A stretch of DNA of 29,413 bases, taken from positions 1 to 29,413 of the IMG/VR virus record IMGVR_UViG_3300046007_005129, one strand, 5' to 3'. The notes below the pieces were generated by a model. The model saw only the letters and a list, made by a program, of their open reading frames with translations. It had not been told where the DNA came from and did no database searches. Made by a program: the position numbers and the translations under genes. Source of the DNA: a virus. Positions 23,103-29,413 of this stretch are shown here, in pieces. Positions within the stretch are counted from its first letter, which is position 1. Each line of letters starts with the position of its first letter.

Positions 23103-23972
23103 TTATTTTTTCTTATCAGAACCAATCCGTTCTAATTTATTAATTGCATATGTTCGCAACATCTGATAGAAGTTTTTTGAATCATCATTACTTAAGTTAT
23201 CCGTAGACTGTTTTATGACTGTTGCAATTGCTTTAATTTTTTCTACCGTACCAGGCATCTCTTTAATTGTTTTAACAAAACGATCTGTATTCAATGCTAA
23301 TTTAGTATCTGGTTCTAATTTAGCTTCTGCATCTTCTTCGCCAGATTCTGGAGTTTCTGTAGAAGTCGGTGCCATATCAGCTGCTGGTGGAGTAATTGGT
23401 GCTGCTGATGAGGCTGGTGGAGGTGTTGATGTTACATCTGTTGGTACATCTGTTGGCGCTGCATCTGTAGGTTCTGCAGGAGTTTCTTCTGCAGGAGTTT
23501 CTTCTGCAGGCACTGCATCTGTAGGCTCTGCCGGAGTTTCTTCTTCTGGTGCTGCTTGTTCTAAAAGAACTTTTTGTATTTTTCTACGAATATATTCTCG
23601 AACCAATTGTTCTTTTTGTTCTCTAGTTAAATTTTCAATCTTATCTTTAATGACATCTTTAATTTCTTTTTCTTCAGCATCTTGACGTTTTTTTAATCGT
23701 TTTGCTGCTGTTTTAGGATCATAGTCGCCATCTTCTAATTCTTTGTATAAACGATCATCTGCATCATATTTAATATTCAATGATCCGTTATCTACAACTT
23801 CCTTATCAGTTTTACGTAAAACATTAAGTTGTTTTTCACCTGTAGATTTTGGATTTAATTTTTCATCTTTATCGTCAAATGTATAATCCTTTAAATCTTT
23901 TCTAGCTGCTATTTTTTGAGATTTTTCTAGATCTTTCGGTGCTTTATATTTGCTTTTATGTTTTTGAGCCAT
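23103..23972 (-). CDS. Low-complexity Pro/Ala/Glu/Thr-repeat protein, function unknown
   Basis: This 289-residue protein has three parts. The N-terminal part is charged and helical (MAQKHKSKYKAPKDLEKSQK ... EQLVREYIRRKIQKVLLEQ). A disordered linker (about 140-215) is built from PAEETPAEPTDA-type repeats with Thr/Pro/Ala-rich extensions. The C-terminal helical part is LALNTDRFVKTIKEMPGTVE followed by KIKAIATVIKQS and NFYQMLRTYAINKLERIG. I do not recognise a family. The LLEQAAPEE string before the linker is a possible gp21 cleavage site. It may be a scaffold-like, internal or linker virion protein. The SD-like string AGGAT lies eight bases before ATG 23972, and a recurring box lies upstream. 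Confidence 0.7.
   Translation of the reverse strand: MAQKHKSKYKAPKDLEKSQKIAARKDLKDYTFDDKDEKLNPKSTGEKQLNVLRKTDKEVVDNGSLNIKYDADDRLYKELEDGDYDPKTAAKRLKKRQDAEEKEIKDVIKDKIENLTREQKEQLVREYIRRKIQKVLLEQAAPEEETPAEPTDAVPAEETPAEETPAEPTDAAPTDVPTDVTSTPPPASSAAPITPPAADMAPTSTETPESGEEDAEAKLEPDTKLALNTDRFVKTIKEMPGTVEKIKAIATVIKQSTDNLSNDDSKNFYQMLRTYAINKLERIGSDKKK
23461..23560 (-). repeat. Short tandem repeats encoding PAEET/PTDA units
   Basis: The 15-base unit TTCTGCAGGAGTTTC (plus strand) occurs at 23472 and 23487 and starts again at 23502. The larger block GCATCTGTAGGNTCTGC recurs about 54 bases later. These encode the disordered linker of the 289-residue protein. Confidence 0.75.
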
Positions 23973-23985
23973 TTAAATTATCCTA

Positions 23986-24001
23986 TTTTTATATAAATAT
24001 A
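23986..24001 (-). promoter_or_regulatory. TATATTTATATAAAAA box upstream of the PAEET-repeat gene
   Basis: The coding strand reads TATATTTATATAAAAATAGGAT. It overlaps the gap after the nucleotidyltransferase-ligase gene stop (24002) and lies 14-29 bases before ATG 23972. Confidence 0.45.
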
Positions 24002-26497
24002 TCATCGTGCGTATTTCAATACGCCTAGTATTTGATTTACTGGTGCAAATGCCCCTGTCATCTTATATGTGTTGCCTTGGAATGTAAATACGATTCCTTC
24101 TGAAGGAACAATTGAATCAAACCCGCCTAATTTTTGTATGCGTCGTAATTCCAATTCTAACTTGTTTAATGTATCAGCGTTAGGTGAATTTTGCAATTCT
24201 CGTATTAAATCAGCCATTTCTGTTTTAATTGTTTGTACCGTTTTATTTGGATTAGCTGCTAAAAAATTAGATGCATTCTGTAAAACTAATACACCTAACC
24301 GCAAAAAGATTGATTCAAATGGTTCTAAGTTTTGTTTTCGATATTGTTTGAAATCTTTTTTATCAAATTCAGTTATCCAATTTTGAAATTCTGGATTATC
24401 GACTTGTTTTTTGAGCATTGCAATGTTTGTAGATTTATCATCAAACGCCCAACGATATATTAATGTATTTAAAACATTTTCCGGAATATCATATCCTATT
24501 TGTTGAGCTTTGGTTTGAATAACATCTTTCCACCACGCTTTATGATATTCTCTAATTAAATCCGTTTCGTTTAAATTATATTTTTTTTGCAATTGATCTA
24601 ATTCATTAAAAAAAGCAGCTTGTTGATCTTCAAAATCATATACTTTACCTAATTTAATACGTTGTGGAGGAATAAATGAAAATGTGTTTTGCATATGCGC
24701 ATTTGCATCTTGTATGATATTCTGCATCAATGTTCCGCCTTGCAAATTAGTTTCAATTGCATTACCTTTTTCATCATATTCTACTAAATTATGAAATTGT
24801 AAATGTGCTCTATCATATGCAATAACATTACGTGTTGCCGGATAAATTATTTCCATGTTTGCAAATACACGACCATTTTTAAATACATTTTCTAATGTGT
24901 CTGGCGCTACTTTTTGCATTGCAGCTGTTACATCTTGGGTCATTTCTCGAAATGCATCTACAACTAATTTATATCCCTGTGATGCATCGGCTCCATTTTT
25001 TTGTATAGATTCTTGATACTTTCTTTCAAAATCTGCAACTAGTTGATCCGGCGTCATAGGATTAATTATAGTACCTTTATTTCTTGCAAATCCTGGTTGA
25101 CCATTTTTCCATGTAATGAATATATTTTGACCATCTGTTTTTTCAGTTACAGCTTGTTCTATGTCTAATCTTCCAGATAATGCTCTAGATATCAATTCTC
25201 GTATATCATTAAATGATAACCCATGATCATCCCATGGATGTGCCATATGACCTGCAGCGCCACCTTCGGTTATTAATTTACCTTTAGGTGTTGCTGATTC
25301 AATTGTATATATTATATCATTTGGATTATTCGATTTCCATGGCCGTCGTTGTGCTTTTATTGTTCTAGGTATCAATTTGATTTGACCTAATTGTGAATCA
25401 AATTCCAATTGAAAGGGCATATGAATTGGAATATCAAATTGATAATCAGATGTTATTGCTGTCGGGCGTTTTGTTGATAATTGTTGTGCAATTTGATCGC
25501 CATGTTCTATTGATAAATCTCTAAATAAATTTTCTAAATCATCTAAACGTATAGTTCCTTCATTTCTCGGATCATTTAATCGTTCAATGAAATGTGTAAC
25601 CTGACCTTGGAAATCTACATCAATTCCAAAACGTTTAAAGAAACGATCGATAATCGGTTCGATTGATTTTAATTCTTGACGAGTAATGTAATTTTCACTA
25701 AGTACGCCTTCCATTAATTTAGCACCAAATACTGTTTTTTTGAATGTATCAAAATCATAAGTAAATGATTTTCCGGAGTTGTTATCTAAAAATGAACGTA
25801 GCTTTTTTATTTTTTCTGCATGCCGTTTTTTTTCTTTAGGAAACATCATTGATTCGAATACTGATATATCTGCAGATAATTGTTTAGTCCACCATTCCGG
25901 AGAAAATGTTTTTGATTCTTGTAATCCTTTCAACATGGACCATGCATTTTTTACTTTAGCATCATCATATTTTGGATATGATGCACGAAATATAGCATAA
26001 TCATCTGTTGCAATTGCATTTCGAACAGTTGTGGCTGATATCGGTGTTCCGTCTTCATATGCTAATGGATCAACGTTAATACTAAGTTCTATTGCGTCGA
26101 TTCCATTTGGCATCGTTCTACCTTTTTTATCTCCAATTGTTATGTATTTATCTACATTAGGAACAAAATCTTTAGTTCGTACGTAATCATCTCCTTTTGT
26201 TGAAGCAGCCATAGCATAACGTCCGGTTGCATCTTCTGGCAATGCAAATAAGTATTCGTATGCTGCCATTATCGGAGAATTAAATTCGGTAGGTTGTATT
26301 TCAATATTAGGATTATTATTTAGTACATTGAATAAATTAATTGTTTGGTCTCTAGTAATTCCGTCTCGTTCTTTAGGTCCGATTAGAAGTATAACGCGAT
26401 CTACATCTGCAGATTGTGCATATCGATTAGCTAATTCTAAATGCGCTCCCGTCAATGGTTTAAATCCGCCGGGAAATAAGACTGTTATTCGATCCAT
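24002..26497 (-). CDS. Nucleotidylyltransferase fused to a polynucleotide-ligase-like domain
   Basis: This 831-residue protein appears to have three parts. Residues 1-190 are a HIGH-superfamily nucleotidylyltransferase: VLFPGGFKPLTGAHLEL carries the (H/T)xxH motif as T16-G-A-H19, and TPISATTVRNAI carries the ISxTxxR motif (153-159). The middle (about 265-400) holds ELKSIEPIIDRFFKRFGIDV and DIPIHMPFQLEFDSQLGQIK, a pattern I recall from uncharacterised proteins of marine T4-like phages. The C-terminal part has covalent-nucleotidyltransferase (ligase) motifs: motif I TEKTDGQNIF with Lys453, motif III FANMEII (Glu549), LQFHNLVEYD, motif IV SEGIVF (Glu800) and motif V YKMTG (Lys812). It may adenylylate a small molecule and join or modify nucleic acid ends, but the substrates are unknown. 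It sits in the structural region with a recurring box upstream. Confidence 0.75.
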   Translation of the reverse strand: MDRITVLFPGGFKPLTGAHLELANRYAQSADVDRVILLIGPKERDGITRDQTINLFNVLNNNPNIEIQPTEFNSPIMAAYEYLFALPEDATGRYAMAASTKGDDYVRTKDFVPNVDKYITIGDKKGRTMPNGIDAIELSINVDPLAYEDGTPISATTVRNAIATDDYAIFRASYPKYDDAKVKNAWSMLKGLQESKTFSPEWWTKQLSADISVFESMMFPKEKKRHAEKIKKLRSFLDNNSGKSFTYDFDTFKKTVFGAKLMEGVLSENYITRQELKSIEPIIDRFFKRFGIDVDFQGQVTHFIERLNDPRNEGTIRLDDLENLFRDLSIEHGDQIAQQLSTKRPTAITSDYQFDIPIHMPFQLEFDSQLGQIKLIPRTIKAQRRPWKSNNPNDIIYTIESATPKGKLITEGGAAGHMAHPWDDHGLSFNDIRELISRALSGRLDIEQAVTEKTDGQNIFITWKNGQPGFARNKGTIINPMTPDQLVADFERKYQESIQKNGADASQGYKLVVDAFREMTQDVTAAMQKVAPDTLENVFKNGRVFANMEIIYPATRNVIAYDRAHLQFHNLVEYDEKGNAIETNLQGGTLMQNIIQDANAHMQNTFSFIPPQRIKLGKVYDFEDQQAAFFNELDQLQKKYNLNETDLIREYHKAWWKDVIQTKAQQIGYDIPENVLNTLIYRWAFDDKSTNIAMLKKQVDNPEFQNWITEFDKKDFKQYRKQNLEPFESIFLRLGVLVLQNASNFLAANPNKTVQTIKTEMADLIRELQNSPNADTLNKLELELRRIQKLGGFDSIVPSEGIVFTFQGNTYKMTGAFAPVNQILGVLKYAR

Positions 26498-26509
26498 ATA
26501 AATTCTTTT

Positions 26510-26523
26510 CTATATAAATATTA
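26510..26523 (-). promoter_or_regulatory. TAATATTTATATAG box upstream of the nucleotidyltransferase-ligase gene
   Basis: The coding strand reads TAATATTTATATAGAAAAGAATTTATATG. It lies in the 33-base gap after the 899-residue gene and 13 bases before ATG 26497. Confidence 0.45.
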
Positions 26524-26530
26524 ATTACTG

Positions 26531-29230
26531 TTATTCTGGTAACAATCCACCTGAATATGATGCTGTCGATGATCCTACTATTCTACTAGTACGATATACA
26601 AATTGTTTCATTTTTAATTCACTATTTGCACTACCAGATCCAAATTGTTGTTCTGCTAACATATATACTCTAATATATTTTCCTTGACAATTTGCAAAAT
26701 TTGTTTTGCCGGTGGTAGAATTAACTATTTCGATAGTTCTAGAATTACCATGAGTAGCTCCAGCTGAGACAGCAAGTATATTAATAGCTGTACTTATTGG
26801 TTGTGGGGAGCTCCAAGTATTATAAGCATTAATTCCTGGGGTTATATTGCTATTACTAGCAGATTGTATAAACCATTGGCCTATAACAGTTCTTAGTATC
26901 CCCGTATCATTAAAATATTCGGTAGTCAATGATATTTGCATTCTTGTTTCGCCTGGTAATATAAATGTTTCAAATATCGATGATGTTACCGGCGTTCCGC
27001 CGTTGCCTATATTACCAGTATATGAAAATTCGCTGCGATCGAAATATACTATACGACCTACATTTAATGCATCGACATATTGTGAATTTGAATCAAATAA
27101 TACATCACTGCCATTAACTGCTAAAAATGCAGATGCAGTAACATTACCTTCCGCGGTTAATAAAAATCCACTCGATGAAATTTCTAATTGTCCATTGCTA
27201 CCTGATATATATTGTGAATTTGGATCTCCTAAAAAGAATGTCTCAGTGTGTACATCTAATTCGGATGGATTTGTTGAATATCGAAAATAATTGTTAGCAT
27301 CTCCATATAATTCTAATCCGACACCACTGTATGGAACTCCGCCTTTTGTTCCTAATGACGTTGGCATAGCAGATCCAGACCACATTAAGAATCCAGGAAA
27401 GCCGGCAGCAAATCCTTCATATCCTAAAGATCTTATATATCCGGTATTTTTATATCCGGATATTGCAACGCCAGTTTCTAATGAATCAGCTACATATAAT
27501 GACCCGGTGAGCATGGAATATTCTCCATCAACATAACGATTGCCACCCTGCCAATTCAAATTGTTTATGTAGTTAATTTGTTTGCTTTTAACACCATCTA
27601 CATTGTAGTATTCAATTTTAAATGATAATTGATTTCCAGATTTATGTGCTGTTGGAACTAAACTACGAAATCTTGTGTATTGTGGTGTATATCCGGTTTC
27701 ATTGTCTGACGTTGTTCGTACATCTGAAATTTGCCATTCTCCGGACTCAATAATAAATATTAATGAACCATTACCGGTATTATCTGCGTTGAATTGAAAT
27801 GAATAATCATCAAATCTTTGATTATTTGTTGATACTTGTAATTCACCGACACGTTTACCAAATTTTCTAGAAAATTCTTGATTAAAATAATCTGTAGAAC
27901 TAAAATTGAATGCACTTCCAGATAAATATATTGACAGTTTAGGATTTGTGTTTCCTATTTTAGTACCTAATGCATCAATTGTAATAATATATGAACTATT
28001 TTCAATGAATATTCCATTAAATGCAGGTTTTAATTCAGCAGTAGAAATAGTATTTTGAGCATCAATATTAACATTGCTTATTATACGCATAGCATTACTA
28101 ATTGATGCAGTAGTCCAAGTTAATGTAGGAGCAGTTACTTCTGAATTTGCTTGATATGAATGACCTTCCCAATAAGTATCGATAACACTTTGACTGTAAA
28201 ATATTCCTAGATTTTCATATGGATATAATGATGCTGTACTAGAAACAAATATTTCCGTTTCAATTAATTCAATGTCATTGATTAATTCCCAAGTACCCAC
28301 CGTACCGTTATTACTCATAAAAGTTTTAATACGAGATATATCTCCGGTAGATGGTTCTAATGCATCAATTTGAATTGAAGCAAATGATTCTGAATTTTGT
28401 GTGGGTACATATGTAGGAGATGCTTCATATTCTAAAGAAAATGTAGAATAGTCAAAAGTAGTATATGTATGAGTAGATATACTTTGGCTACTATACACCA
28501 CATACTCAGTATCTAACAATGCTAAAGTTGGACTTAATATCTTTTTAATCTTTGATTGAAATTGTGTATTAGATATAGTATAATTAGGAGTAGGGGCTGG
28601 ATTAATCGGATTAGCTACAGTTATAGTTCCCGTTGACATATCACCCGTAAAAAATCCCCCGGTAATTTCTAATGATGGATTACCATTATAATTAAAATAT
28701 CTTACAGTTCCAGTAGTATATGTCGGAAACTGAGTTCCATTAGGATATACTCGATCTAATTGAACTCCTACTTGTTCCGTTATTTCTACATTTGGTAATT
28801 GTTCAAAAATTATTTCCGAATCATTGGCAATATTAGGATTAACTGGCACAGTTCGTGTCCATTTAATATTACCTTTACCTCGCCATTCTTGAGGAACATT
28901 AGCAGCTTCACCTAATAATGTTATCGTGCAATCACCAGGAGATGTGTCTTCATATATATAAATTGCAATTACACGAGACTTATCTTCATCTAAATAATTT
29001 ATAACTTCTGAATATATTGGATCTCCATTATAATCTAAAACTTCTATATTTAGATATGATCCGACTGATAATGAATTAGGATTACCTCGTAATTTAAATA
29101 AATTTTTACCTGCGGTTAATCTGTTAGGAAATTCCGATATTTGAAAGTAGTTTGGAGATGTTAATGAAGTATCAGTAAACCAAACGTCAATAAATTGTAA
29201 ACCTTTATAAACTGCTTCTTTTTTTCTCAT
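26531..29230 (-). CDS. Large virion structural protein (fibre- or baseplate-associated)
   Basis: This 899-residue protein starts MRKKEAVYKGLQFIDVWFTD and is beta-rich throughout. Residues 1-110 look like a compact beta domain (NLFKLRGNPNSLSVGSYLNI, ITLLGEAANVP). A Ser/Thr/Asn-rich middle follows. Around residues 600-700 there are fibre-like strings (GFPGFLMWSGSAMP, TETFFLGDPNSQYISGSNGQ, LEISSSGFLLTAEGNVTAS) of a kind common in tail-associated proteins of Bacteroidota phages. The C-terminal domain has KYIRVYMLAEQQFGSGSANS. No enzyme motif is recognised. A structural role in baseplate or fibre is inferred from composition. It lies 30 bases after the gp46-like gene end. No SD precedes ATG 29230. 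Confidence 0.65.
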   Translation of the reverse strand: MRKKEAVYKGLQFIDVWFTDTSLTSPNYFQISEFPNRLTAGKNLFKLRGNPNSLSVGSYLNIEVLDYNGDPIYSEVINYLDEDKSRVIAIYIYEDTSPGDCTITLLGEAANVPQEWRGKGNIKWTRTVPVNPNIANDSEIIFEQLPNVEITEQVGVQLDRVYPNGTQFPTYTTGTVRYFNYNGNPSLEITGGFFTGDMSTGTITVANPINPAPTPNYTISNTQFQSKIKKILSPTLALLDTEYVVYSSQSISTHTYTTFDYSTFSLEYEASPTYVPTQNSESFASIQIDALEPSTGDISRIKTFMSNNGTVGTWELINDIELIETEIFVSSTASLYPYENLGIFYSQSVIDTYWEGHSYQANSEVTAPTLTWTTASISNAMRIISNVNIDAQNTISTAELKPAFNGIFIENSSYIITIDALGTKIGNTNPKLSIYLSGSAFNFSSTDYFNQEFSRKFGKRVGELQVSTNNQRFDDYSFQFNADNTGNGSLIFIIESGEWQISDVRTTSDNETGYTPQYTRFRSLVPTAHKSGNQLSFKIEYYNVDGVKSKQINYINNLNWQGGNRYVDGEYSMLTGSLYVADSLETGVAISGYKNTGYIRSLGYEGFAAGFPGFLMWSGSAMPTSLGTKGGVPYSGVGLELYGDANNYFRYSTNPSELDVHTETFFLGDPNSQYISGSNGQLEISSSGFLLTAEGNVTASAFLAVNGSDVLFDSNSQYVDALNVGRIVYFDRSEFSYTGNIGNGGTPVTSSIFETFILPGETRMQISLTTEYFNDTGILRTVIGQWFIQSASNSNITPGINAYNTWSSPQPISTAINILAVSAGATHGNSRTIEIVNSTTGKTNFANCQGKYIRVYMLAEQQFGSGSANSELKMKQFVYRTSRIVGSSTASYSGGLLPE

Positions 29231-29246
29231 TACATACCATATTCAT

Positions 29247-29262
29247 TTTATATAAATATTTA
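29247..29262 (-). promoter_or_regulatory. TAAATATTTATATAAA box upstream of the 899-residue structural gene
   Basis: The coding strand reads TAAATATTTATATAAAATG. The first TAA is the stop codon of the upstream gp46-like gene, and the box ends 17 bases before ATG 29230. Confidence 0.45.
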
Positions 29263-29413
29263 GGTATGTTGAATCTGGCTGTATCCGGATATTTTATCAA
29301 CAGATATTAATTTATCTACCATATCCCTCATCGAATCAACATGACTAATAATAATAGAAAAATCAAATTTAAGTCGTAAATAATTAAATAAATTTACTAC
29401 TGCAGAAATATGT
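29260..29413 (-). CDS. 46: SMC/Rad50-like recombination ATPase, C-terminal end only (gp46-like)
   Basis: A frame open from the window edge to the TAA at 29260-29262 encodes the last 50 residues: HISAVVNLFNYLRLKFDFSI, then IISHVDSMRDMVDKLISVDK and ISGYSQIQHT. The FSIIISHVDSMRDMVD string matches the C-terminal ATPase part of the Rad50/gp46 class, in which a conserved His follows the Walker B region (ISH). It ends with the usual short basic/polar tail. In T4-like phages gp46 with the nuclease gp47 forms the recombination and DNA-end-processing complex. Most of the gene, including Walker A and the coiled coil, lies beyond the window, so the assignment rests on a short C-terminal fragment. Confidence 0.6.
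   Translation of the reverse strand, partial: HISAVVNLFNYLRLKFDFSIIISHVDSMRDMVDKLISVDKISGYSQIQHT

Noticed and set aside
23215-23685. A 156-codon plus-strand frame opposite the PAEET-repeat gene.
   Set aside because: It is a shadow of the low-complexity repeat. It has no SD, no recognisable domain and opposite orientation to every supported gene.
10985-29262. T4 late promoters TATAAATA on the plus strand driving antisense transcription.
   Set aside because: The exact TATAAATA does read on the plus strand, but the copies sit just in front of minus-strand starts and no plus-strand genes exist, so a sense-strand element TATTTATA is the more economical reading.

Overview
The window is part of the genome of a T4-like myovirus (contractile tail). 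Every gene I can support lies on the minus strand, so transcription runs from high to low coordinates and the genes are packed tightly, often with ATGA or TAATG overlaps. The T4 virion core is recognisable in T4 order: large terminase gp17, portal gp20, prohead protease gp21, scaffold gp22, major capsid gp23, then neck and tail-completion proteins gp13, gp14 and gp15. Several points suggest a Bacteroidota (Flavobacterium-like) host. The phage bS21 protein has a Bacteroidota-style KPSVxxR...AxYxQ C-terminal half. One small protein has a signal peptide ending in CFSQQ. The DNA is AT-rich, and many starts lack a Shine-Dalgarno (SD) sequence. The host assignment is an inference.

Layout in transcription order: the C-terminal end of an SMC/Rad50-like ATPase (gp46-like, 29413-29260); a large structural protein (29230-26531); an 831-residue protein that appears to join a HIGH-type nucleotidylyltransferase to a polynucleotide-ligase-like domain (26497-24002); a low-complexity PAEET-repeat protein; a cysteine-rich protein; two short membrane/coiled-coil proteins that may be spanin-like; gp17 and gp20; four proteins of the prohead/protease region including gp21; a 152-residue unknown; a phage ribosomal protein bS21; a terminator; a leader with two small hairpins; gp22 and gp23; a terminator with a UUCG loop; a 91-residue unknown; a PhoH-like ATPase; gp13-, gp14- and gp15-like proteins; and finally about 8 kb of adhesion genes. 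The adhesion region holds an 811-residue fibre, a protein with a DUF1566/Lcl C-terminal-like domain, an arabinofuranosidase-like/lectin-like protein, a 999-residue fibre with SH(A/T)EG head repeats, two small unknowns, and a further structural protein cut by the window edge.

A recurring AT-rich box, ATATTTATA followed by an A-run on the coding strand, sits just upstream of about ten genes and may be a phage late-promoter or initiation element. The most interesting points are the phage bS21 upstream of capsid genes that carry SD sequences in a presumably SD-poor host, the nucleotidylyltransferase-ligase fusion, the recurring box, and the modular adhesion cassette. No intergenic stretch exceeds about 180 bases. 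I saw no tRNA, CRISPR array or insertion sequence.
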